Shown one piece after another: positions 1 to 4,879 of a stretch of DNA of 5,379 nucleotides. Below the pieces are notes generated by a model. That model ran no database searches, was not told the origin of the DNA, and saw nothing but the letters and a program-made list of their open reading frames with translations. Both the position numbers and the translations under genes were made by a program. Source of the DNA: Clostridia bacterium (GTDB taxonomy: Bacteria > Bacillota > Clostridia > Oscillospirales > Acutalibacteraceae); NCBI GenBank assembly GCA_900770165.1, contig CAAGJJ010000060.1, forward strand, positions 1 to 5,379, read 5' to 3'. Position 1 is the stretch's first letter; each line of letters starts with the position of its first letter.

Positions 1-179
1 ACCTTTCCCTCGTCAGGCATAAGCTTGCCTGTTATTATATTCATAAATGTGGATTTACCTTCGCCGTTGGCTCCCACTAATCCAATCTTATCAAGCCTGT
101 TAAGCTGGAAAGACACATTGTTAAATATCGCTCTGTCGCCAAATCCGTGTGTAAGTCCGGTTACTGTAAGTAAACTCAT
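1..179 (-). CDS. ABC-F family ATP-binding protein, N-terminal 60 residues (runs off left edge)
   Basis: This is the start of a soluble ABC-F ATPase, a class that acts on the ribosome in translation-factor or antibiotic-resistance roles rather than in transport. Seen: the protein begins MSLLTVTGLTHGFGDRAIFN, the usual opening of the first nucleotide-binding domain. The Walker A motif GANGEGKST is at residues 36-44 (Lys42, Ser43 and Thr44 present), followed by the G-x-L-x-P-D-x-G segment at 51-58. The pattern around NVSFQLNRLDKIGLVGANGEGKST is typical of ABC-F proteins and less so of importer ATPases. The ATG is supported by AAGGA eight bases upstream. The Walker B and signature motifs and the ABC-F linker lie outside the window, so the subfamily cannot be assigned, and an ordinary ABC transporter ATPase is not fully excluded. 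Confidence 0.85.
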   Translation of the reverse strand, partial: MSLLTVTGLTHGFGDRAIFNNVSFQLNRLDKIGLVGANGEGKSTFMNIITGKLMPDEGK

Positions 180-213
180 GGGGTGTTTCCTTTTCTTTTT
201 TATATAAACTTAA

Positions 214-239
214 GAGAGGCTATCAATTAATAACCTCTC
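214..239 (-). terminator. Leader hairpin before the ABC-F gene (terminator or attenuator)
   Basis: Read on the minus strand, GAGAGGTTAT and ATAGCCTCTC pair over ten positions with one G-U pair and a six-base loop, followed by a moderately U-rich run (TTAAGTTTATAT). It lies 145 bases after the stop of the membrane-protein gene and 35 bases before the ABC-F start. It could end the upstream transcript, attenuate ABC-F expression, or be a 5'-end hairpin if transcription starts near 247. The U-tract is imperfect, so termination is uncertain. Confidence 0.4.
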
Positions 240-253
240 AATGATTTTTAATT

Positions 254-282
254 ACAGTATCATACATTTAAAATATTAGCAA
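254..282 (-). promoter_or_regulatory. Candidate promoter for the ABC-F gene
   Basis: On the minus strand TTGCTA (282-277) and TACTGT (259-254) are 17 bases apart, and TGA before the second hexamer gives an extended -10 look. The hexamers match consensus only 4/6 and 3/6. The same -10 sequence context occurs in the promoter region of the left Rpn gene: a 14-base string is shared with 2790-2803. It is a candidate only; a competing reading is TTGATG with TATTTT, 18 bases apart, slightly further upstream. Confidence 0.3.
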
Positions 283-384
283 TGCTTATTTGACATCAAG
301 TTCTTTATTATTGGTTCCTGACTTTTGTATATTGAATTAATAAATATATAAAACTATTTGAGTATAATTAACATATTCTAATTA

Positions 385-1305
385 TTAATTATATAAATAT
401 GCATCTGATACTATGCAATGTCCCGAATTACCACTAATTTCAATCTTGAGAGATGAACAGTTATTTATATCTACATCAGTAATCTGCATCGGTTCTGATA
501 ACTTAGATATTTCTTGAACATACAATACATTATTATCCTGATCCTTCAGCGAAACTTTAACTGAACTGCTATCATATGCATCCTTTTCAATTGATAACAT
601 GAAACTAATATATTTATATTTCTTATCTGTGTTGTAAATTGTATAGCTACCATTATATTTTAAATACAAACAATTAGCATGAATATTTCCTCTTGAATCA
701 GTTTTAGTAACATTACTATCACAATTTTTGTAATCAATAACCCATATTTTATCTGAAAAAAGACTAACTTTATCCGCCACTACTTTTCCGATATATATAT
801 TTTCATTATCCATAGAAACCTTCTTATCACTCCCTGCCAATGCAGAAATAATACCTTTAGAAAAGTAAGATACCCCATCTACATTAATTACTGATTTATC
901 CGTTGCTACCTGCTGCTGAACGCTATCTACATATAATCCGCAGTTCTTATATGTAACTGCTGTTTTTCCATCTGCTTCTTTACTTATTTCTTCATATTTT
1001 TTCTTTAAATCATTATAATCAGCAAAATATGTGTCATTCTTTTCTGTCAAAGAGGCTATTGTTTTTAGAGAATCATTATATTTATTGACCAAATCTTCCA
1101 CATTGTTTATGCTAACATTATTATTATCACCACTTATATTACTTACAATGCTAGAATTTATATTTTTAATCACCGCATTTTTACCAATACTCATACCACC
1201 TAATAAAGATATAATAATAGATAGTATTCCTAAAATAATTTTAATTATTGCTTTCTTTAATTTTTTTGTACTTTTTTCTCCCTGATTTAATCCTTTGTCT
1301 CCCAT
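385..1305 (-). CDS. Membrane-anchored surface protein with coiled coil, stalk-like and NPCBM-like regions
   Basis: No characterised homologue is recognised. Seen in the 306 residues: a Lys-rich cytoplasmic head (1-18), one membrane segment at about 19-41 (AIIKIILGILSIIISLLGG), an Asn-rich stretch, and a predicted coiled coil at about 69-111. A segment at about 118-175 contains NVDGVSYFSKGIISALAG and then IYIG; it resembles the copper-amine-oxidase-N/stalk domain found on Firmicutes surface proteins. The last 75 residues (KYISFMLSIEKDAY..., VKVSLKDQDNNVLY, ending CIVSDAYLYN) resemble an NPCBM-type beta-sandwich. This implies an extracellular, wall- or glycan-associated role, which is inference. 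The ATG at 1305 is preferred over an in-frame TTG at 1323, because AAGGAG (1315-1320) lies nine bases before the ATG and inside the longer version. Stop is TAA. The gene looks more AT-rich than the Rpn and DUF4012 genes and stands alone, with its own candidate promoter. Confidence 0.75.
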   Translation of the reverse strand: MGDKGLNQGEKSTKKLKKAIIKIILGILSIIISLLGGMSIGKNAVIKNINSSIVSNISGDNNNVSINNVEDLVNKYNDSLKTIASLTEKNDTYFADYNDLKKKYEEISKEADGKTAVTYKNCGLYVDSVQQQVATDKSVINVDGVSYFSKGIISALAGSDKKVSMDNENIYIGKVVADKVSLFSDKIWVIDYKNCDSNVTKTDSRGNIHANCLYLKYNGSYTIYNTDKKYKYISFMLSIEKDAYDSSSVKVSLKDQDNNVLYVQEISKLSEPMQITDVDINNCSSLKIEISGNSGHCIVSDAYLYN

Positions 1306-1314
1306 CTCTCTTCT

Positions 1315-1320
1315 CTCCTT
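1315..1320 (-). promoter_or_regulatory. Ribosome-binding site that sets the membrane-protein start
   Basis: AAGGAG on the minus strand, nine bases before the ATG at 1305. An upstream TTG at 1323 is in frame but would place this site inside the coding region and has no Shine-Dalgarno of its own, so the ATG is the better start. Confidence 0.75.
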
Positions 1321-1471
1321 CAAAATATAATATATTACATATCAAGATTATTAGTTAAACATGCTTTAATTTATGCAAAAAGCCATCCAATAATTTACAT
1401 TTTATAGGACTTCTTTTTAATATTTTCTTGTAATTTTCACGAAACATTTATTTAACTACTATCTTCATCTA

Positions 1472-1500
1472 ATATTAACATAAGAATATTATTTAATCAA
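1472..1500 (-). promoter_or_regulatory. Candidate promoter for the membrane-protein gene
   Basis: On the minus strand TTGATT (1500-1495) and TAATAT (1477-1472) are 17 bases apart, with TGT just before the second hexamer as in an extended -10. Each hexamer matches consensus 4/6. One arm of the 1479-1516 inverted repeat lies in the spacer and the other just upstream of the -35, which suits repressor control. Confidence 0.45.
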
Positions 1501-1516
1501 TAAAAACATTCTTATG
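1479..1516. repeat. Inverted repeat CATAAGAAT / ATTCTTATG around the promoter
   Basis: Perfect nine-base arms at 1479-1487 and 1508-1516 are separated by 20 bases. Neither strand has a clean U-tract after the repeat, so it is unlikely to be a terminator. Its position across the -35 to -10 region fits an operator, which is inference from geometry only. Confidence 0.5.
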
Positions 1517-1520
1517 CTCA

Positions 1521-1540
1521 ACTTTTAATTTATTAAAAGT
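1521..1540. repeat. Near-perfect palindrome ACTTTTAAT-TT-ATTAAAAGT
   Basis: Nine-base arms with a two-base centre lie immediately upstream of the 1479-1516 inverted repeat and overlap a further small palindrome GTCTAGAC (1539-1546). A two-base loop makes an RNA hairpin unlikely and a dimeric protein site more likely. The AT-only core lowers its significance. Confidence 0.45.
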
Positions 1541-1584
1541 CTAGACATATCTCGTCAAATTTTTTCTATTATTACACATACTTT

Positions 1585-1626
1585 TACAAAACAAATGCAG
1601 CTACCACTCTACTGTGATAACTGCAT
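1585..1626 (-). terminator. Strong intrinsic terminator of the left Rpn gene
   Basis: On the minus strand the arms at 1614-1626 and 1595-1607 form thirteen consecutive pairs, two of them G-U, closing a six-base loop (AGTAGA). TTTGTTTTGT follows directly. It starts ten bases after the TAG stop. A related hairpin follows the right copy, so the terminator belongs to the duplicated unit. Confidence 0.85.
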
Positions 1627-1635
1627 CTGCAATAA

Positions 1636-1812
1636 CTACTTATTTTGTTCTTCCAATAGTTTCTTTAACCTTGCTATTTCAGCATCTTTCTTATCTGATG
1701 AAGCTTTCAGTTCATCATTCTGCTCCCTCAGATCCACTATCTCATCCTTCATCCTGTCGACCATCAATTCTGCCGTATTCCTGTCCAATATTCTCAACGC
1801 TTCTGAAAACAT
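1636..1812 (-). CDS. Internal in-frame small protein, RpnS-like antitoxin (58 residues), left copy
   Basis: Inside the Rpn gene an ATG (residue 306 of the long protein) is preceded by GGGGAGGTG with eight bases between GGAGG and ATG. This is a much better initiation site than the one for the full-length protein. The product starts MFSEALRILDRNTAELMVDR and continues into the acidic/basic coiled coil ending LKKLLEEQNK, sharing frame and stop with the long form. For E. coli Rpn proteins a C-terminal fragment made this way (RpnS) binds and blocks the full-length nuclease. I infer the same role here from position, length and ribosome site; there is no direct evidence of translation. A candidate internal -10 (TATAAT, minus strand, 1986-1981) lies upstream. 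The same start and site are kept in the right copy. Confidence 0.62.
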   Translation of the reverse strand: MFSEALRILDRNTAELMVDRMKDEIVDLREQNDELKASSDKKDAEIARLKKLLEEQNK

Positions 1813-2727
1813 ACTGAGCACCTCCCCAGGTCTTTCTAAATACTCATTAATATCATGGCGTACTGATTCCAGATCAGGAAATGTCTCTACAAGTTTGTCT
1901 ATTTCCTGCGGTGTCTCGGCTACGAATAATGACAAGAATTTTAATCTGTCTCTTTTCATTTTTTCAGATACTAATGCATTATTATACTGACTACTGTCAT
2001 AATCGTAATCCGTTATTTCTGTATGCCCTTCTTTAATATCAGAATATCGGTATTTTCTGAATGTGTCAAGGCTTACCAAAACAAAATCCTGCAAAAGTTC
2101 TATCTTTATTCCTGTATTAAATTTCGTCTTTCCAACATGAAAATATAGTGCCTTGTCCACCTCACTTATAAGACTTTTATTGCTGTCCTCAAAAAGAATA
2201 ATCGTATGAACTTTCCTCATATCCTTATATGACGGTTTTGAAGAACCATTTATTGATGGCTCATGCTTTCCCACCTGATTCTTGCCCGTAATCATTTTAT
2301 ACTGGCGAAGTACAAGATCTGCCAAATAACATGATATTCTCTCTGCCGGAAAGTCATATGAAATCTTCTGGATTTCTATATTGGCGATACTTCCGTCAGC
2401 CATCAGCACAACCATGTCCATAATAATCATCACACCAAGAAATTGTGAATCCTCATTGGGAAACACCTCAAGCACAGTAACCTTTTGCCCTAACAGACAG
2501 CTTACCAGCTCTGAAAGCCTGTCCCTTCGCTCAACTGGATTGAATATCTTCTTAAAAAAAGGATCATACAATAAAGGCAGTGATTTCTTTCCCTTTAGAA
2601 AATCCTCATACCTTCCAGCCCACTCCTCATTCTTCTTAAGATACTGATATGTACTTAAACATAACGAATCTTCATTAATCTGACACATGGCTGCATCATA
2701 ATAATTTTTTTCTTCTTTAATCTCCAT
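1636..2727 (-). CDS. Rpn-family PD-(D/E)XK nuclease (full-length, RpnL-like), left copy
   Basis: Rpn/PDDEXK_2 proteins are DNA nucleases, often labelled putative transposases; characterised members are toxic, promote recombination and defend against phage. Seen in 363 residues: a variable N-terminus; LLYDPFFKKIFNPVERR (52-68) with Asp55; the core strand with Asp104; then IANIEIQ with Glu118 and Gln120, the E-x-Q variant usual in this family; then Arg130 in the following helix. After about residue 250 the protein is helical, ending in a charged coiled coil (about 328-363). The active-site residues look intact, so it is not evidently a pseudogene. The ATG at 2727 has no close Shine-Dalgarno; GGGGAGG is 24 bases upstream, suggesting weak or coupled translation. 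Stop is TAG. An internal start (1812) would give a separate small protein. Divergent from the DUF4012 gene. Toxin and defence function here is inferred from the family. Confidence 0.88.
   Translation of the reverse strand: MEIKEEKNYYDAAMCQINEDSLCLSTYQYLKKNEEWAGRYEDFLKGKKSLPLLYDPFFKKIFNPVERRDRLSELVSCLLGQKVTVLEVFPNEDSQFLGVMIIMDMVVLMADGSIANIEIQKISYDFPAERISCYLADLVLRQYKMITGKNQVGKHEPSINGSSKPSYKDMRKVHTIILFEDSNKSLISEVDKALYFHVGKTKFNTGIKIELLQDFVLVSLDTFRKYRYSDIKEGHTEITDYDYDSSQYNNALVSEKMKRDRLKFLSLFVAETPQEIDKLVETFPDLESVRHDINEYLERPGEVLSMFSEALRILDRNTAELMVDRMKDEIVDLREQNDELKASSDKKDAEIARLKKLLEEQNK
1819..1827 (-). promoter_or_regulatory. Intragenic ribosome-binding site, left copy
   Basis: GGGGAGGTG on the minus strand; GGAGGTG is fully complementary to the 16S rRNA anti-Shine-Dalgarno. 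GGAGG ends eight bases before the ATG at 1812. In the long protein it encodes the Pro-Gly-Glu-Val turn between two helices, a natural domain boundary. Confidence 0.65.
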
Positions 2728-2741
2728 AAAATATACGACAC
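2655..2741 (-). CDS. Possible 28-codon leader frame overlapping the left Rpn start
   Basis: A GTG at 2741 lies ten bases after GGGGAGG and opens a frame of 28 codons ending in TAA at 2657-2655. It is out of frame with Rpn and overlaps its first 24 codons. The peptide would be basic (start as read: V/M-S-Y-I-L-W-R-L-K-K-K-K). It could act as a translational leader that limits or couples toxin synthesis, or it may be accidental. The reading frame is seen; any function is inference. Low confidence as a real peptide gene. Confidence 0.2.
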   Translation of the reverse strand: MSYILWRLKKKKIIMMQPCVRLMKIRYV

Positions 2742-2751
2742 TAGTGTTCTG

Positions 2752-2758
2752 CCTCCCC
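2752..2758 (-). promoter_or_regulatory. Displaced Shine-Dalgarno upstream of the left Rpn gene
   Basis: GGGGAGG on the minus strand is 24 bases before the annotated ATG at 2727, too far for normal initiation. No ATG, GTG or TTG in the Rpn frame sits closer to it. The only start codon at a workable distance is the out-of-frame GTG at 2741. Confidence 0.55.
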
Positions 2759-2789
2759 TGAATTAATAAATATGCATATTTGTATACTC

Positions 2790-2812
2790 ACAGTATCATA
2801 CATGAATACTGT
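2790..2812. promoter_or_regulatory. Dyad ACAGTAT-N9-ATACTGT, candidate operator
   Basis: Perfect seven-base arms at 2790-2796 and 2806-2812 cover the -10 and spacer of the leftward Rpn promoter. An outer pair, TGTATA (2781-2786) and TATACA (2819-2824), roughly brackets it. The left arm plus centre (14 bases) recurs at 254-267 upstream of the ABC-F gene, where the right arm is missing. The geometry suits a dimeric repressor, possibly the Rpn system's own product, but that is inference. Confidence 0.45.
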
Positions 2813-2818
2813 TGTAAA
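2790..2818 (-). promoter_or_regulatory. Candidate leftward promoter for the Rpn gene
   Basis: On the minus strand TTTACA (2818-2813, 5/6 to consensus) is 17 bases from TACTGT (2795-2790), with TGA in the extended -10 position. TATGAT (2800-2795) is an alternative -10 but has no good -35. The start would be near 2783, giving a leader of about 55 bases before the Rpn ATG. Confidence 0.45.
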
Positions 2819-2828
2819 TATACATGTC

Positions 2829-2858
2829 GTAATCGGTTGATTTTATGTCGCAAACGGT
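2829..2858 (-). promoter_or_regulatory. Direct repeat fitting a LytTR-regulator binding site
   Basis: On the minus strand ACCGTTTGC (2858-2850) and ACCGATTAC (2837-2829) are separated by exactly 12 bases, a 21-bp period. The extended match is 14 bases with two differences (2824-2837 against 2845-2858). The published LytTR consensus is [TA][AC][CA]GTTN[AG][TC] repeated with 12-13 bases between. The first unit fits it fully and the second has one mismatch. The repeats point towards the leftward Rpn promoter, whose -35 is ten bases downstream. They also end six bases before the rightward -35, so either or both promoters could respond. Confidence 0.5.
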
Positions 2859-2864
2859 ATTTTA

Positions 2865-2893
2865 TTGTAACCTCAATAAATATCTGTTATACT
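2865..2893 (+). promoter_or_regulatory. Promoter of the DUF4012 gene
   Basis: TTGTAA (2865-2870, 4/6) and TATACT (2888-2893, 5/6) are 17 bases apart, with TGT before the -10 forming an extended -10. Transcription would start near 2900, giving a leader of about 50 bases with no obvious structure. The strong -10 with a weak -35 next to a direct-repeat site suggests activation. Confidence 0.65.
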
Positions 2894-2936
2894 GTGAAGT
2901 TTTGATTTATACACAATATTTAAATGGTAAATTTAC

Positions 2937-2943
2937 AAGGAGG
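2937..2943 (+). promoter_or_regulatory. Ribosome-binding site of the DUF4012 gene
   Basis: AAGGAGG lies five bases before the ATG at 2949, a strong site that fixes the start. Confidence 0.85.
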
Positions 2944-2948
2944 AACTA

Positions 2949-4814
2949 ATGGAAGAATTATTCTCTGATTCTAAAGATACTGATGAGAGCTTTGAGTATG
3001 AAAATGAGTATCATGTCCACCATGAACATCACCATAACTCTCACAAAAAACATAAAAAAAGCCACAAACTCCGGATTGCATTGATAGTTATAGCCTGCAT
3101 TTTTGTTGCTTTAGGAATAACTGGTGCAATAGGAATTAATGTTGCAAAGAAAGAAGTTAATAATGTAAAACAGCAGGCATATGAGCTTAAAGGTAATCTT
3201 AAAAATGTTATGTCAGCAGTACAGGCACAAAACCCGGAAGCTGCACTTTCAGCATGTGATATGCTTGATGAATCGGTAACAAAACTCAACCAGACCATGG
3301 ATGGCGGTATATGGAAATTTGCAGCTAAATTTCCTGCAACTAAAGGATATATGACCTCTGTAAAACAGTTACTTAACGCTGTAAACGATGCTTCTTCTGA
3401 AATAGTAAGACCAGCAATTCAGGTATTGAGTGATTATCCGATGTCAGGACTTAAAGTTAACGATGGATTCAGCATATCAACAATTAACGCATATATAGCT
3501 TTACTTGAAGATATTGAACCTAAAATAGATGAAATATCAGAAACAATGAAAAATATCAATCTGCCAATGGGATTAAACAGTATGATTTCTGATTATGCTG
3601 ATCAGCTTGTTTCTATGACAACATCTTATGATGATGCCAAAGAATTTCTGCCACTCTTCCAGACATTTGTCGGAGACGGAAGTGACAGAACATACCTGCT
3701 CACTGCACAGAATTCTTCTGAGCTCAGGGCATCCGGTGGTTTCCCTGGTTCTATAGGAACAATCCGCATAAGAGATGGAGTATTAACAATTGGTGATTTC
3801 CAAAGCGAACCTAAAGTTCTTGCCCAACATACATCTGCCAATTCACAGATAACCGATTTAGAATATGAATTGTTTGGCGCATGGATATATAATCCACGAG
3901 ATGCATGTTTTGATCCTGATTTTGAGAGAACCGGATATATCTGGTCTGTCGCCTATGAAGAGCGAAACAATGAAAATGTTGATGGAGTAGTTTCGTTGAC
4001 ACCTACTATTATTCAGGATTTACTTGGCATTGTAGGTAACATTACATTGTCAGATGGAACAGAACTCACAAGTGAAAATGCGACTAAAGTTTTGCAGTAT
4101 GATTTATATTACAAATATCTTGGTGCTTCTTATACAAGCACTACGACACAAACCAATAAATATTCTTATGTTGATGATTTATTTTCTGAGACAGCTAAAA
4201 CAGCCATGGCTAAGCTTGTTGACAATTTTGATATCAAGAGAGTCAGCGACTATTATAAAATATTAGCCAACGGTGCAAAAAAACGTACTGTAATGATGTG
4301 GATGAAGGATGCCGATGAACAGGAATTAGTACGTAATGCAGGATATGCCGGCACACTAAACTTAAATCCTGAAAACCCAGAAACCGGTGTATATTTTAAT
4401 TTCACTGATCCTTGTAAACTCGGATGGTTTTTAGATATCAATACAGAAATAAGCGATCCAGTCATCAATGATGATGGAACCCGTACCTATGAGGTTACAG
4501 CAACATATGGCAATGTAATCACTAATGATGATATTACTAACGGAAGTACATATATAATTGGTAACTACGGTGGCCGAATAAGTGGTTATGCGCACATATT
4601 TGCTCCAGCCGGCGGAACAATATCCGACTTTAAGGCAAGTAATGGTGGTCAAATGCATATAAATGAATATCATGGTCATCAGGTAGCTTATATGTTTGGT
4701 ATAGGTATCGCTCCTGGTTCACAACTCACTATAACTTATAAAGTAACAACTGCTGCCGGGGTAACTACTCCGCTCGGAGTCAACACAACTCCTACGCTGC
4801 AGGACTATAGATAA
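2949..4814 (+). CDS. DUF4012 domain-containing membrane-anchored protein
   Basis: DUF4012 proteins have no settled biochemical function; they are often found near surface-polysaccharide genes. Seen in 621 residues: an acidic start (1-20), a His/Lys-rich stretch at 22-40 (HVHHEHHHNSHKKHKKSHK), and one membrane segment at about 43-66, implying type II topology with most of the protein outside. A helical region (67-240) follows. Then come the DUF4012 hallmarks: DRTYLLTAQNSSELRASGGF and GSIGTIRIRDGVLTIGDFQS (246-286), DFERTGYIWSVAYEERN followed by VDGVVSLTPTIIQDLLG (324-360), and SDGTELTSENATKVL (368-382). The beta-rich C-terminus (about 485-621) resembles the end of other DUF4012 proteins. It is a single gene with its own promoter and ribosome site, TAA stop, and a terminator 22 bases after it. 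A role in export or attachment of surface polymers is a guess from family context; no polysaccharide genes are in the window. Confidence 0.85.
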   Translation: MEELFSDSKDTDESFEYENEYHVHHEHHHNSHKKHKKSHKLRIALIVIACIFVALGITGAIGINVAKKEVNNVKQQAYELKGNLKNVMSAVQAQNPEAALSACDMLDESVTKLNQTMDGGIWKFAAKFPATKGYMTSVKQLLNAVNDASSEIVRPAIQVLSDYPMSGLKVNDGFSISTINAYIALLEDIEPKIDEISETMKNINLPMGLNSMISDYADQLVSMTTSYDDAKEFLPLFQTFVGDGSDRTYLLTAQNSSELRASGGFPGSIGTIRIRDGVLTIGDFQSEPKVLAQHTSANSQITDLEYELFGAWIYNPRDACFDPDFERTGYIWSVAYEERNNENVDGVVSLTPTIIQDLLGIVGNITLSDGTELTSENATKVLQYDLYYKYLGASYTSTTTQTNKYSYVDDLFSETAKTAMAKLVDNFDIKRVSDYYKILANGAKKRTVMMWMKDADEQELVRNAGYAGTLNLNPENPETGVYFNFTDPCKLGWFLDINTEISDPVINDDGTRTYEVTATYGNVITNDDITNGSTYIIGNYGGRISGYAHIFAPAGGTISDFKASNGGQMHINEYHGHQVAYMFGIGIAPGSQLTITYKVTTAAGVTTPLGVNTTPTLQDYR

Positions 4815-4835
4815 AAATACATACTTTAAAAATGC

Positions 4836-4872
4836 AAATGCAGTTACCATAATTAATATGATAACTGCATTT
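4836..4872. terminator. Bidirectional terminator between the DUF4012 gene and the right Rpn gene
   Basis: Perfect eleven-base arms AAATGCAGTTA (4836-4846) and TAACTGCATTT (4862-4872) extend inward with CATA/TATG. As minus-strand RNA the stem is sixteen consecutive pairs including one G-U, followed by GCATTTTT. On the plus strand the U-tract is poorer (TTTATTAT). It separates convergent genes and is the counterpart of the hairpin after the left Rpn copy. Confidence 0.8.
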
Positions 4873-4879
4873 ATTATAA

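Larger units (their letters stand above)
1306..1575. other. AT-rich intergenic region, no convincing gene
   Basis: The stretch between the membrane-protein gene and the end of the left Rpn repeat holds a candidate leftward promoter and two inverted repeats (listed separately). If that promoter is used, the membrane-protein mRNA has a leader of about 160 bases. I see no recognisable riboswitch core in it. A 30-codon minus-strand frame (1355-1447) lacks a Shine-Dalgarno and is no longer than chance would allow in DNA this AT-rich. Confidence 0.6.
1576..2072. repeat. Left copy of the ~0.5-kb Rpn direct repeat
   Basis: This stretch aligns in the same orientation with 4819-5379. It covers the 3' portion of the Rpn gene, its terminator, and about 20 bases beyond it (acatacttt is shared at 1576 and 4819). 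The copies differ by one 63-bp block, a single-base length difference near the terminator, and scattered substitutions. The alignment stops at 2072 only because the right copy reaches the window edge. The left boundary looks real: no similarity was seen beyond 1576/4819. Confidence 0.9.

Noticed and set aside
25..207. Sixty-codon plus-strand frame at the left edge
   Set aside because: It is antisense to the ABC-F Walker A region, which is clearly coding on the minus strand.
1321..1323. TTG start for the membrane-protein gene, adding six residues
   Set aside because: It has no Shine-Dalgarno, and AAGGAG would lie inside the coding region; the ATG at 1305 has that site at nine bases.
1355..1447. 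Thirty-codon basic peptide frame on the minus strand
   Set aside because: No Shine-Dalgarno, a stop codon immediately upstream, and a length expected by chance in this AT-rich region.
1595..1990. Plus-strand open frames over both Rpn genes (also around 2381-2647 and 4858-5297)
   Set aside because: They are antisense to well-supported Rpn coding sequence, lack ribosome sites, and are conserved between copies only because the Rpn genes are.
1576..2860. Left Rpn gene as a classical insertion sequence
   Set aside because: No terminal inverted repeats or target-site duplication were visible around the gene, and the family label transposase rests on similarity, not on element ends. The right copy's other end is outside the window, so this remains untested.
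3041..4679. Minus-strand open frames inside the DUF4012 gene
   Set aside because: The plus-strand protein shows family motifs through these stretches; the antisense frames have no recognisable features or start signals.
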